Numbered from the stretch's first letter, positions 15,101-23,634 are shown. The stretch is DNA of 64,000 nucleotides from Paenibacillus sp. (GCA_023512345.1 JAILZT010000014.1:1-64000), one strand, 5' to 3'. The notes: generated by a model from the sequence alone, not told the origin. Program-made: numbers and translations.

Positions 15101-16414
15101 TTATTTTCTATTCCCTGTACTGTCTGCAAAGATAGCAGGATCTGCTGCGGTTCTTTTGCTTCGGAAATAAACAAGGCCAGCAAATACTAGCGAAATGAGA
15201 AGGGGATATCCAATAGCCCAACCTGTAAAAGGGAATACCGCTGCTGTCGCCAAAAAGGAAATCCAACTGATCGTGACCCCAAGAGCGTTTCCTTTTAACA
15301 AACGGATACCCGCTGCACAACCCCCAATGTACGTCAGAATAAAGGTAGCGTTCGGAAACTGTATAAGAGTTGTGATGGAGAGTAGTCGACTGCCGTATAA
15401 AAAAAGAACGAATATGTAACTTCCCAGCAGAAATCCAATCGCACCTGTGGGTGTATTAAAACGTTTAGACATTTTCCCCATCCATTTTGGAGCATAATCT
15501 TGACGTGATAAGGCAAAAGCGACTCGGGAGGCTGCCCCAGAGTAAGCAATGATGGTGGCAGTACAGATGAACAAGCCCGTAAGTCCGGCAATAAATCCTC
15601 CCCAAGCTCCTAGAGGTTGGCTAATGATCCATACGAGGGAAGCATCTGAGCCACCTTTGAGATAGCTTTGTGTACCAACGGTTGCAAGTGCGGACAGAAA
15701 GTAAAGTATTCCAACTATTATGGCAGCAATGGTTACACCTTTAACCGCTGCTCGTTGTGGATCTTTGAATTCTTCTGAAAGATGGGAGACGGCTTCCCAA
15801 CCAATAAAACACCAGAATAGTATAGCTGCTGACTGCCCCACACTCATCCATCCATGAGGCACAAAAGGGGAGAAGTGAGCACTCTCCATTCGAGGAAGGG
15901 CGGCTGCAAACGAGAAGACCAATACGGCTATTATTGCAATAACAACAGCAATCTGTACTTTGCCAGCTAACTGCATGCCCACCCAATTCGTAACGAGCCC
16001 GATAGCCAGCATTGCTGCTGCCATTGCAATTCTAGCAGAATCGCCCCAGCCCATAGCGGCAGTCATATACCCTGCACCTGTAAGTGCGGCAACAGGCCCG
16101 CCAATCGGTACAGACAATAAGAAGAACCAACCAACTAAAGCGCCTGCCCGTGGTCCGTATGCGAGTCTAACAAAATGAGAAACACCTCCTGCATTAGGGA
16201 ATTTAGCAGATAACAGTCCCATCGTTAAAGCCATTGGCAATATAAGTAAAGTCATAAATCCCCAAGCCAATAGTGAAGCTGGACCTGCCATTTCAGCAGC
16301 CAGACCTGGTACAATCAATACACCTGAGCCGAGCACTGCCCCTATGTAGAGAGCAATCGCCTGTGGCATGCCAATATTCCTTTGTAGAGATGTGGATTCC
16401 TTCATGAATTGCAT
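15101..16414 (-). CDS. APC-superfamily amino acid permease
   Basis: A 437-aa integral membrane protein with about 12 helices. The first helix reads ALYIGAVLGSGVLIVPG, the GSG unwound helix of the APC fold where amine and carboxylate of the substrate bind. FIGWEAVSHLSEEFKDPQRA is the conserved helix 6 and loop. It resembles YjeH/AdiC-like exporters and antiporters; substrate unknown. Two starts are possible (16414 and 16405). It diverges from a LysR gene, so the pair probably forms a regulator-transporter unit. Confidence 0.85.
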   Translation of the reverse strand: MQFMKESTSLQRNIGMPQAIALYIGAVLGSGVLIVPGLAAEMAGPASLLAWGFMTLLILPMALTMGLLSAKFPNAGGVSHFVRLAYGPRAGALVGWFFLLSVPIGGPVAALTGAGYMTAAMGWGDSARIAMAAAMLAIGLVTNWVGMQLAGKVQIAVVIAIIAVLVFSFAAALPRMESAHFSPFVPHGWMSVGQSAAILFWCFIGWEAVSHLSEEFKDPQRAAVKGVTIAAIIVGILYFLSALATVGTQSYLKGGSDASLVWIISQPLGAWGGFIAGLTGLFICTATIIAYSGAASRVAFALSRQDYAPKWMGKMSKRFNTPTGAIGFLLGSYIFVLFLYGSRLLSITTLIQFPNATFILTYIGGCAAGIRLLKGNALGVTISWISFLATAAVFPFTGWAIGYPLLISLVFAGLVYFRSKRTAADPAIFADSTGNRK

Positions 16415-16454
16415 TCCTGCTTTCCTTGTCTTTTATAATAGAATATCAGATAAT

Positions 16455-16514
16455 ATATCCATTGGAAAAACAGAATTATTGAATCATATCCATTCGAAAA
16501 ACCGATGGTTAGAA
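16455..16514. promoter_or_regulatory. direct repeats in the permease/LysR intergenic region
   Basis: ATATCCATTGGAAAAAC (16455-16471) and ATATCCATTCGAAAAAC (16486-16502) start 31 bp apart, i.e. three helical turns. The second also contains an inverted CCAT...ATGG of the T-N11-A kind. This is the expected layout for a LysR-type regulator that binds a recognition and an activation site. Confidence 0.6.
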
Positions 16515-16532
16515 TAGAGTAAGGAGGCATCT

Positions 16533-17444
16533 ATGGAGTCACGTCATCTTTTCACCTTTCTGGTAGTGGTTGAAGTGGGCAGCTTTACTCGTGCGGCTCA
16601 GAAGCTGGACTATGCTCAATCCAGTATAACGGCGCAAATTCAGGCACTTGAGGCGGAGTTAGGTCAGCCCTTGTTTGACCGAATCAGCAAAAAAATTATC
16701 TTAACCGATGCCGGACGCCGCCTGCTTCCCTATGCTCAGGAAATTTCTAAGATGCATACTATGGCGCAGGATGCTCTTCGTTCGGAGACGGAACTTGCAG
16801 GATCTTTACGTATTGGTGCGCCAGAATCTCTAGCTGCATTTCGACTGCCGGGTATTATAAAAGAATTCCGTGAACTTTACCCGCAGGTTCAGATTATCCT
16901 CAAGCCAGGTGCCTGCTGGGAATTAGTGGATTGTGTGCGCTCCGGTGAGCTGGATCTAGTCTTCCTGCTTCAACCTGAGACGGAGCATAAGGATATGCAT
17001 ATTGAGTCGCTTATTCACGAAGAGATGGCACTAGTAGCACCGCTGGGCCATCATCTTGCACACCTTGAGGAGGTAAGCCCCCTTGATCTAAAAACAGAAA
17101 CAATCCTCCATACGGAAACGGGCTGCTCCTATCGTCTCTTGTTCGAGCGGCATTTGAATAGTTATGGTGTATTTCCTGATCCGAAGCTTGAGTTCTGGAG
17201 CATTGAAGCCATTAAACAATGTGTTATGGCTGGACTAGGCATTTCCTTTTTACCTTTTGTTACGGTTAAGAGTGAACTAGCTGAAGGTAAATTGGTGAAG
17301 TTGAATTGGAATGACGAATCTCAACGTGTTGCAACCCAGCTCGCCTACCATAATAAAAAGTGGAAATCACCAGCTCTATCCGAATTTCTACTAACCGTGC
17401 AGAAGCATGCATTAGTATGGAACGGTGAGGCATTAGTGAACTAA
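16533..17444 (+). CDS. LysR-type transcriptional regulator
   Basis: A 303-aa regulator. Residues 1-60 form the winged helix-turn-helix (LFTFLVVVEVGSFTRAAQKLDYAQSS...), followed by the linker helix and a periplasmic-binding-like effector domain from about residue 90 (GSLRIGAPESLAAFRLP). GAGGC-type ribosome site (AAGGAGGC) before the ATG. Divergent from the APC permease and probably its regulator through the direct repeats between them. Effector unknown, most likely an amino acid or related amine given the neighbour. Confidence 0.9.
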   Translation: MESRHLFTFLVVVEVGSFTRAAQKLDYAQSSITAQIQALEAELGQPLFDRISKKIILTDAGRRLLPYAQEISKMHTMAQDALRSETELAGSLRIGAPESLAAFRLPGIIKEFRELYPQVQIILKPGACWELVDCVRSGELDLVFLLQPETEHKDMHIESLIHEEMALVAPLGHHLAHLEEVSPLDLKTETILHTETGCSYRLLFERHLNSYGVFPDPKLEFWSIEAIKQCVMAGLGISFLPFVTVKSELAEGKLVKLNWNDESQRVATQLAYHNKKWKSPALSEFLLTVQKHALVWNGEALVN

Positions 17445-17531
17445 TATCCATCTACATAAAAGGAACATCACTGCAAGCTATATATGGTACAATAAATACT
17501 TTCTGATATAAAAAAAGGGAGGGTTCTTGCC

Positions 17532-18500
17532 ATGATTCACATAACTGAAGACTATGATGATGAACTGGATGCCTTCCTAATCTGGTTGAAAGACGCAGGT
17601 TATACCCCTCATACCCAAAAATCCTATCTGGCAGATGTGCGGGAGTTTTTGGGCAGTTTGAATGGGAAAAAGCTGGACACAGTCAAAAAGCTGCATGTTG
17701 TTTCCTATTTGACTTCTGTTCGGGAACGCGGGGTCAGCGATGCAACTCGTAACCGGAAGCATGCCTCGGTTAACTGTTTTTTTAAGGCATTGATAGAGCT
17801 TGAGGTACATAATTCCAATCCTGCAGCGGGGATAAAGAAATCTAAAACCGAAAAAAATCGAGAGCCAGTCTATCTGGACGAAAGTGATCTCGGACGATTC
17901 TTATCTGCCATAGAAGGGAAATACAAAGGACGCAATTTAGCTGTGTTTCTCCTGATGTCCTATCTGGGGCTGCGAGTAGGAGAGGTTCACGTCTTGAATA
18001 TCGGAGATTATAATCCGGGAAGACGGACACTCCGTGTTTTTGGTAAGGGACGGAAATGGCGCAATGTACCTGTACCCGAAGATGTTGTTCCTTTTTTGAA
18101 CCAAGCCTTGGAAGAACGTTTAGAACCGTGGCGCACTAAAGAAGAGGCTTTATTCATTTCCCAAAAAGGACGTCGACTCTCCATACGAGGTATTCAGCAA
18201 ATCGCTGCGGATACCTTTGAACGATTTCAAAGCGGTGTACCTGTTACGCAAAGACGTCCCTATTCCAGTCATAAGCTGCGGCACTCCTTTGCAACCATGC
18301 TTCTCCGTAAAGGTGCCGATTTGCGCACAGTACAAGAACTGCTCGGTCACTCATCTATCCAAACGACAACTGTTTATACTCACATCACCAGCCGGGAAAA
18401 AGAGGAAGCTATGTCCAAACTCCGATTTGGACTGCCGCAACCAGGGGGACCAGACAGCTACCTTCAAGCGCCTAGTCAGTCAACTGCAGCTTCGCAATGA
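17532..18500 (+). CDS. orphan tyrosine recombinase (Xer/integrase family)
   Basis: A 322-aa site-specific recombinase. Residues about 8-95 are the SAM-like core-binding domain ([19 protein letters not shown]), and 110-300 the catalytic domain with Arg148 (GLRVGE), Lys172 (FGKGRKWR), His247 and Arg250 (HKLRHSF), His273 (LLGHSS) and the nucleophile Tyr282 (TVYTHI); all six residues are in place. Length and lack of an N-terminal arm-binding domain match Xer proteins rather than phage integrases. The stop codon is 2 bp from a 32-bp perfect palindrome with dif-like arms, an arrangement like single-recombinase systems such as XerS/difSL. No phage or conjugation gene is nearby. AAGGGAGGG precedes the ATG. 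Confidence 0.9.
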   Translation: MIHITEDYDDELDAFLIWLKDAGYTPHTQKSYLADVREFLGSLNGKKLDTVKKLHVVSYLTSVRERGVSDATRNRKHASVNCFFKALIELEVHNSNPAAGIKKSKTEKNREPVYLDESDLGRFLSAIEGKYKGRNLAVFLLMSYLGLRVGEVHVLNIGDYNPGRRTLRVFGKGRKWRNVPVPEDVVPFLNQALEERLEPWRTKEEALFISQKGRRLSIRGIQQIAADTFERFQSGVPVTQRRPYSSHKLRHSFATMLLRKGADLRTVQELLGHSSIQTTTVYTHITSREKEEAMSKLRFGLPQPGGPDSYLQAPSQSTAASQ

Positions 18501-18502
18501 AA

Positions 18503-18534
18503 TTAGTTAACATAATATATATTATGTTAACTAA
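18503..18534. other. dif-like perfect palindrome beside the recombinase gene
   Basis: A 32-bp perfect inverted repeat: arms TTAGTTAACATAA and TTATGTTAACTAA around the self-complementary spacer TATATA. The right half, AATATATATTATGTTAACT, differs by a single base from the B. subtilis dif right half as I recall it. The same 9-bp arms occur at 6022-6045 with spacer TATTTA. Candidate core site of the adjacent recombinase; alternatively an AT-rich operator. Confidence 0.6.
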
Positions 18535-18553
18535 CGCACAATTTACGCACAAT
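18534..18553 (+). repeat. tandem 9-bp repeats next to the palindrome
   Basis: ACGCACAAT, two T, ACGCACAAT. The start-to-start distance is 11 bp, about one helical turn, and the pair touches the palindrome. It could be a binding site for an accessory protein of the recombination site. Confidence 0.5.
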
Positions 18554-18708
18554 GTGCTATTTGAGGATGACAAGATGAATATGAATTGCTAACATGTATA
18601 AGGGCCACGGATGTGAAGTGACTTTAATCAGTTAACGCGTTTGCGCATAACGGATGTCAGTGTCCTTATATAACCGAAGCGGGATCGGTGGAGGAATGTG
18701 AAGAGTTG

Positions 18709-18750
18709 AAAAAAGCCGCCAGAGTGAGTATTTCATTCTCACCCGGCAGC
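18709..18750 (-). terminator. Rho-independent terminator of ldh
   Basis: On the minus strand GCTGCCGGGTGAGAAT...CTCACTCTGGCGGC forms a long imperfect stem, followed by TTTTTT. Confidence 0.8.
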
Positions 18751-18758
18751 TGCTTAGA

Positions 18759-19691
18759 TTAATTAAAGAAGTCAAGTTTGGATATTTCGCCTTTAAGTTT
18801 CTCAGCAGATTTCTGGAAAAGGGCTTGTTCTTCTTGGCTTAGAGGAAGGTCTAGCACCTCTCGAACACCTGATCGGTCTACAACGCAAGGTGCGCCCAAA
18901 AAGACATCCGATACTCCATTATAGTTGTTCAACAATGTGGAGACGTTAAGAACAGCTCCTTCATTGTTTAGAATGGAGACAACGATTCGGTCCAATGCGA
19001 GCGCGATGGCGTAGGATGTTGAGCCTTTGGCATCGATAATTTCATAAGCAGCATTTTTGGTATCTTCAAAAATTTCGTTGCGCTCCTTTTCATCAAAACC
19101 GAGCTCAACTCCAGCAACGTTTGCCAAGCTCCATACCGGAAGCTCCGAATCTCCATGTTCACCGATAATTTGACCGTGAATACTTCTTGGATCGATTTCT
19201 TTATGGAGGCCAATAAGGTAACGAAAGCGAGCACTATCCAGTACTGTACCAGAGCCAATAACACGTCTACGGTCAAACCCACTTATTTTTAATGTTGCAT
19301 AAGCTAAAATGTCCACAGGATTTGTAGCGATCAGCAATATAGCATGCTGGTTGTATTTTGTGATTTTTTGAATGATATCTTTAAAAATAGAAATGTTCTT
19401 ACGGAGTAGATCAATCCGTGTTTCTCCAGGCTTTTGGGAGGCACCAGCGGTTACGATGATTATATCTGCTTCTCTGCAGTCTTCATACGTACCAGCCCAA
19501 AGTTTCACTCCACCGACAAAAGGCATGCCATGATTCATGTCAAGTGCTTCACCGAGTGCTTTCTGGTGGTTAACATCAATAAGTACAAGTTCCGGCATGC
19601 GGCGGCGCAGAAGTAATGTGTATGCTGTAGTCGTACCGACCGCACCGGTACCGATTACTACAACTCGGTTGGGCTTGAATGGGGGGGCCAT
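18759..19691 (-). CDS. ldh: L-lactate dehydrogenase
   Basis: A 310-aa NAD-dependent enzyme that interconverts pyruvate and L-lactate in fermentation. VVVIGTGAVGTTTAYTLL is the NAD-binding loop, ELVLIDVN carries the Asp that selects NAD, ATNPVDILAY the substrate loop, DSARFRYLIG the substrate Arg, and IIGEHGDSELPVWS the catalytic His. The presence of a lactate rather than malate type loop is judged from AGASQKPGETRIDLL. ATG 19691 has GGAGGAG 8 nt upstream and is preferred over 19730. No Rex box was found in its promoter region. Confidence 0.9.
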   Translation of the reverse strand: MAPPFKPNRVVVIGTGAVGTTTAYTLLLRRRMPELVLIDVNHQKALGEALDMNHGMPFVGGVKLWAGTYEDCREADIIIVTAGASQKPGETRIDLLRKNISIFKDIIQKITKYNQHAILLIATNPVDILAYATLKISGFDRRRVIGSGTVLDSARFRYLIGLHKEIDPRSIHGQIIGEHGDSELPVWSLANVAGVELGFDEKERNEIFEDTKNAAYEIIDAKGSTSYAIALALDRIVVSILNNEGAVLNVSTLLNNYNGVSDVFLGAPCVVDRSGVREVLDLPLSQEEQALFQKSAEKLKGEISKLDFFN

Positions 19692-19738
19692 TGTTTCATC
19701 TCCTCCGAATTTCGAATTTTTTGTGTCCATTCTAATTC

Positions 19739-19767
19739 ATCATAATCTCTAGACTTAGTGTTTTCAA
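19739..19767 (-). promoter_or_regulatory. sigma-A promoter of ldh
   Basis: On the minus strand TTGAAA (19767-19762), a 17-bp spacer and TATGAT (19744-19739). The distance to the ATG is about 48 bp. Confidence 0.55.
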
Positions 19768-19835
19768 GCGGAGTGCTTTTAATTCATTACCCGAAATCGG
19801 ACAAAATAACTTATGGTTTGCAGAAAGGAGTAGCA

Positions 19836-20462
19836 ATGTTTAGCATTTCCACACTCTTTTTGTTTATGGGGGCAGCTGTACTGCTTATTCTTATCCCAGG
19901 ACCGGATCTTATTTTTGCGATTACACAAGGTATAACGAATGGACGGAAAGCGGGTATTTATACAGCTATTGGATTGGCTCTTGGCAATACTGTACATACA
20001 CTTGCTGCAGCTCTTGGTTTATCAATACTTGTTAAGTCTTCTCCAATTTTATTTACGCTATTTAAGATTGCCGGAGCCATGTACTTGTTTCATTTAGCTT
20101 GGAAATCACTGAAACACCGTAAAAATGCCCATACTTTATCTAAGGGCGAGAAGATTGATGAAAGTGCACTGCTGCGAAGAGGGTTAATCATGAATGTGTT
20201 AAATCCAAAAGTAGCTATCTTTTTCCTCACCTTTCTGCCGCAATTCGTGAATTATGAACAGGGTCAGGTACCGCTGCAAATGATTTTGCTCGGATTAATT
20301 TTCATCGTATTAACAGCGTTAATCTTTGGTTTATTGGCTTATTTTGCGGGTGTATTTAGTGGGAGACTGTTGGAAAAGCCGCGTGTTCAGGAAGCTGCGA
20401 ACATTGGTGCTAGTGTAATTTTTCTTGGTCTTGGTATTAAGCTTCTAACTACTTCACCGTAA
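19836..20462 (+). CDS. LysE/RhtB-family amino acid exporter
   Basis: A 208-aa membrane protein with six predicted helices. LLILIPGPDLIFAITQGITNGRKAGI is the signature of the LysE superfamily (PGP followed by the basic loop), and NVLNPKVAIFFLTFLPQFV is the second conserved helix-loop. The family exports basic or neutral amino acids, homoserine lactones and threonine; substrate unknown. ATG 19836 has AAAGGAG 5 nt upstream and is preferred over 19758. An amino-acid permease follows 48 bp downstream, so both may be co-transcribed. Confidence 0.85.
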   Translation: MFSISTLFLFMGAAVLLILIPGPDLIFAITQGITNGRKAGIYTAIGLALGNTVHTLAAALGLSILVKSSPILFTLFKIAGAMYLFHLAWKSLKHRKNAHTLSKGEKIDESALLRRGLIMNVLNPKVAIFFLTFLPQFVNYEQGQVPLQMILLGLIFIVLTALIFGLLAYFAGVFSGRLLEKPRVQEAANIGASVIFLGLGIKLLTTSP

Positions 20463-20510
20463 CTTATACAGTAAATACTTCATTTAAAGTGACAGGAGAG
20501 AATTATTAGT

Positions 20511-21899
20511 ATGCATTTATTTCGTAAAAAACCGCTAACTGCACCTTCAGGTGCTAGCGCGGACAACTTGAGCAAGACACTTGGAGCATTAGATCTTACA
20601 GCGCTTGGAGTTGGTGCCATCATCGGCACAGGTATATTTGTAATGACGGGTGTAGCTGCAGCTGAACATGCAGGGCCAGCACTCGTACTATCTTTTATAA
20701 TTGCTGGGTTTGCTTGTGTATTGTCAGCACTTTGTTATTCAGAATTTGCTTCCACAATCCCTGTCTCGGGTAGTGCTTATGCATACAGCTATGTGGCCTT
20801 TGGTGAGCTGCTAGCCTGGATATTAGGTTGGGATTTGGTGTTAGAATACGGGGTGGCAGCAGCGGCTGTGAGCAGTGGCTGGTCAGGATATTTCCAAGGA
20901 CTTTTAGAAGGTTTTGGCCTTCATCTGCCCACAGTTCTATCCGGTGCATATGATGCGGACAAAGGGACTATAATTAATCTTCCTGCAGTCGTCATCATAT
21001 TGCTAATTTCCTATTTGCTAACGCGTGGGGTTAAAGAAACCGCCCGGTTTAATGCGATCATGGTCATCATTAAGCTTTCAGTAGTACTTCTTTTTATCTT
21101 CACCGGTATATTTTATGTAAAACCTGAGAATTGGACACCCTTTATGCCATTTGGTTTTCATGGTGTTGTAAATGGTGCAGCAACCGTGTTTTTTGCTTAT
21201 ATTGGTTTTGATGCGATTTCTACAGCTGCAGAAGAGGTGAAACGTCCTCAGCGAGATCTACCGATTGGGATTATATCCTCGCTAGCTATTTGTACTGTTT
21301 TGTATATAGCTGTGTCACTTGTGTTAACCGGAATCGTTCCTTACCAGAACCTGAATGTAAGTGACCCGGTTTCCTTCGCACTGCGTTTTGTAGATCAGAA
21401 TATGATAGCCGGACTCATCTCCGTAGGAGCTATCGCCGGGATGACCACGGTATTACTTGTCATGCTGTTCGGACAAACAAGACTGCTGTTCGCGATTTCA
21501 CGTGATGGGCTTCTGCCACAGAGTTTATCTAAAGTTAGCTCCAAAACGCATACTCCAGTACGCAGTACATGGATGGTGGGTGGAATCGTTGCGGTACTGA
21601 CTGGTTTTGTTCCTCTGGATCGTTTGGCAAATCTTACGAGTATCGGTACCTTATTTGCCTTTTTAATCGTGTCATTGGGTGTAATTTCACTGCGCTCTTC
21701 GCACCCTGACTTGAAGCGTGGATTTAAGGTCCCATGGGTACCCTTTATTCCTTTACTAAGTGCAGCAGCATGCGGGTATTTGATGTATAATCTGGGAAGT
21801 GAGACTTGGATCGGGTTCATTTTGTGGATTGCAGTTGGACTTGTAATCTATGCCCTATACGGATATCGCAATAGTAAACTTAACACCGATAAAAAATAG
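20511..21899 (+). CDS. APC-family amino acid permease, YfnA-like
   Basis: A 462-aa, 12-helix transporter. LGVGAIIGTGIFVMTGVAA is helix 1 with the GTG substrate turn. FFAYIGFDAISTAAEEVKRPQRDLPIGI is the helix 6 to 7 signature of cationic/branched amino acid transporters such as YfnA and YfnA-like GkApcT. FGQTRLLFAISRDGLLP is helix 8. It follows the LysE-type exporter. Substrate specificity cannot be derived from sequence alone. Confidence 0.88.
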   Translation: MHLFRKKPLTAPSGASADNLSKTLGALDLTALGVGAIIGTGIFVMTGVAAAEHAGPALVLSFIIAGFACVLSALCYSEFASTIPVSGSAYAYSYVAFGELLAWILGWDLVLEYGVAAAAVSSGWSGYFQGLLEGFGLHLPTVLSGAYDADKGTIINLPAVVIILLISYLLTRGVKETARFNAIMVIIKLSVVLLFIFTGIFYVKPENWTPFMPFGFHGVVNGAATVFFAYIGFDAISTAAEEVKRPQRDLPIGIISSLAICTVLYIAVSLVLTGIVPYQNLNVSDPVSFALRFVDQNMIAGLISVGAIAGMTTVLLVMLFGQTRLLFAISRDGLLPQSLSKVSSKTHTPVRSTWMVGGIVAVLTGFVPLDRLANLTSIGTLFAFLIVSLGVISLRSSHPDLKRGFKVPWVPFIPLLSAAACGYLMYNLGSETWIGFILWIAVGLVIYALYGYRNSKLNTDKK

Positions 21900-21956
21900 T
21901 CAAATCTTATGTACTCAAATGTATAATTAACGGAATCCGAGGGGAGAGAGTGGGCT

Positions 21957-23249
21957 TTGTCTTTTAAAACTATAGGGCTTAAATCTGTAACATTGCTTGT
22001 ACTGATATTGTTGACCGCAATAACAATAGCTGCGTGCTCGTCTCCTCCACCGGAGCCCGTCCCATCTCCGCAACAACCAACTGAAGCACCAGAAGAAGGA
22101 CAGACGATTACGATCATTACTCCTGATGCTGAAAATGTAGAAAATAACTATGCTCCAAAATATCAGATACAAACCAAGCTAACTGATTTTGAGCTTCTAA
22201 GTGAATCTGAAGGAATAGCGTGGGGAGTCACTAAAAATTCACTCCGTTTATATATTACTCGTAATAATGGGAAGACCTGGGCGAACATTTCTCCCTCTTC
22301 TAACATTCAGTTTTCAACCAATCCTATTTACGAAAAAGATATCTTTTTTACAGACCCACACAACGGCTGGGTTATCAGAGGCGCATACGGCATTGCAGAG
22401 ACCATTGTATTGCGTACCCATAATGGGGGCCAGACTTGGAAAATCTCATCGCTCGGAGATAACAACCCTATATCATCTATCTTTTTCATATCTCCAAAGC
22501 GCGGTTGGTTATTAACATCATGGGGGACTTCGAATTATAAGGAGAGCAAAGCTTTATACTCTACGATAAATGGAGGAGCAACCTGGGAAGTTAATATGCA
22601 GAATGAGCAATATAGCCCGATATCTCCTAATCCATCCATACCCATTCCGGGTCTTACAACAGGCATGATATTTAGGAGTGGTACAAAAGGGTTTGTAACT
22701 TTGCAAACCGCTACTTTGCCTAGAATCTTTGTTACGAGTGACAGAGGGAACCATTGGCGAGCAGGCCAGCCGTTTCTTTTAAATGATAACCTTAAAGACT
22801 GTGATAGGGTAATCACTGGAAAACCTTATTTATTCAGAGATAGCAATATCAAGGGCTGGATGTATGTGGGCTGTCAAACGGATAAGGACAAGAGTATCAT
22901 TTACCATGGTTATTTTACAGCAAATGGTGGTGATAATTGGAGGTTTGTTCCGTTTACTCTTCGTAAATTTACAGGCACCAATCGGGAGGTCGCGCCGGTA
23001 TTTCTCAACTCTTATGTGGGATGGGCCTTGAATGGCAATGTTATATACCAGACGAAGGATCAAGGTGCAACCTGGAAGCCGCTTCCTGTTAGTGGTGTGC
23101 TTCAATCCAAGCTGAAAGAATATCCTGAGGTAGTGAAGCTGCAGTTTTATTCTGAGAAACTTGCTTGGCTCTTGATCGAGAAGAAAGAGGACAAAAAATC
23201 AATTCTTCTTCAGTCAACAAATGGCGGGATTTCTTGGCGTGTGATGTAA
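21957..23249 (+). CDS. lipoprotein with BNR/Asp-box repeats (Ycf48-like propeller)
   Basis: A 430-aa exported protein. The TTG start at 21957 follows AGGGGAGAG. The lipobox TIAAC gives lipidated Cys27, followed by a Pro-rich linker. Seven or so Asp-box turns (S/T-x-N-G-G-x-T-W type) are visible: TRNNGKTW, THNGGQTW, TINGGATW, SDRGNHW, TANGGDNW, TKDQGATW and STNGGISW, which predicts a seven-bladed beta-propeller. Such propellers bind sugars or proteins (sialidases, YCF48, sortilin), but no catalytic residues are obvious. Probably a surface binding or assembly protein. Confidence 0.8.
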   Translation: MSFKTIGLKSVTLLVLILLTAITIAACSSPPPEPVPSPQQPTEAPEEGQTITIITPDAENVENNYAPKYQIQTKLTDFELLSESEGIAWGVTKNSLRLYITRNNGKTWANISPSSNIQFSTNPIYEKDIFFTDPHNGWVIRGAYGIAETIVLRTHNGGQTWKISSLGDNNPISSIFFISPKRGWLLTSWGTSNYKESKALYSTINGGATWEVNMQNEQYSPISPNPSIPIPGLTTGMIFRSGTKGFVTLQTATLPRIFVTSDRGNHWRAGQPFLLNDNLKDCDRVITGKPYLFRDSNIKGWMYVGCQTDKDKSIIYHGYFTANGGDNWRFVPFTLRKFTGTNREVAPVFLNSYVGWALNGNVIYQTKDQGATWKPLPVSGVLQSKLKEYPEVVKLQFYSEKLAWLLIEKKEDKKSILLQSTNGGISWRVM

Positions 23250-23251
23250 GA

Positions 23252-23299
23252 CTTATACTTAGAAAAGACTGCCTTAGGGCAGTCTTTTCTAAGTATAAG
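23252..23299. terminator. bidirectional terminator with perfect 22-bp stem
   Basis: Two perfect 22-bp arms (core AAAAGACTGCC / GGCAGTCTTTT) around a 4-base loop. It lies 2 bp after the stop of the propeller lipoprotein. Confidence 0.85.
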
Positions 23300-23355
23300 A
23301 AAGTAATAAAAGACTGAATATAAGTGAAAAACTTATCTAAAATTTTCTATAACTT

Positions 23356-23398
23356 TGTGATAAAAATCACATTATACAAAAAAGACGTGTGATATATT
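23356..23398 (+). promoter_or_regulatory. Fnr-type activator site and -10 element
   Basis: TGTGATAAAAATCACA (23356-23371) is a perfect match to the Bacillus Fnr consensus TGTGA-N6-TCACA. An extended -10, TGATATATT, ends at 23398. If transcription starts at 23405, the activator site is centred at -41.5, the class II position of Fnr/CRP activators. Confidence 0.75.
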
Positions 23399-23457
23399 TA
23401 ACACATAGAACAAGTTCAATATTTCACAAACTTTCATTCCGAATAGGGGAGATTATA

Positions 23458-23634
23458 ATGACAACTTTTAAAACGGATTATGTAACTAGAAACCTTCTGC
23501 AATTATGCTATACCTGTGATGATGCTCACCTGTGTGAAACTGAAGAACAATGCAGAGCATGCTGGGCGGACAGCGGAATGATGCCAGAACAAAATGATGA
23601 AACCAAAAAGTTGTTAGAACTCGTACATGCATAA
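23458..23634 (+). CDS. small Cys-rich protein, 58 aa, behind an Fnr site
   Basis: A 58-aa soluble protein from ATG 23458, with AGGGGAG upstream. Its centre LCYTCDDAHLCETEEQCRACW contains five Cys in 18 residues (C-x2-C-x6-C-x5-C-x2-C spacing), able to bind zinc or an Fe-S cluster; the rest is acidic. The promoter is a class II Fnr promoter, so induction under oxygen limitation is predicted. I do not recognise the family. It stands alone between two terminators. Confidence 0.75.
   Translation: MTTFKTDYVTRNLLQLCYTCDDAHLCETEEQCRACWADSGMMPEQNDETKKLLELVHA

Noticed and set aside
6021-18534. Complete integrative element between the two dif-like sites
   Set aside because: The interval contains conserved sporulation genes (gerP) and ordinary metabolic genes, no transfer, replication or phage genes, and the two spacers differ. 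Kept only as a paired-site observation.
19691-19835. Rex operator in front of ldh
   Set aside because: No TTGTGAA-N4-TTCACAA-like sequence occurs in the intergenic region on either strand.
21395-21820. 141-codon minus-strand frame
   Set aside because: It is a shadow of the APC permease gene, low in complexity and without a ribosome site.
23388-23405. Second Fnr site (TGTGATATATTTAACACA)
   Set aside because: The half-sites are separated by the wrong distance and overlap the -10 element, so it is more simply explained as part of the promoter.
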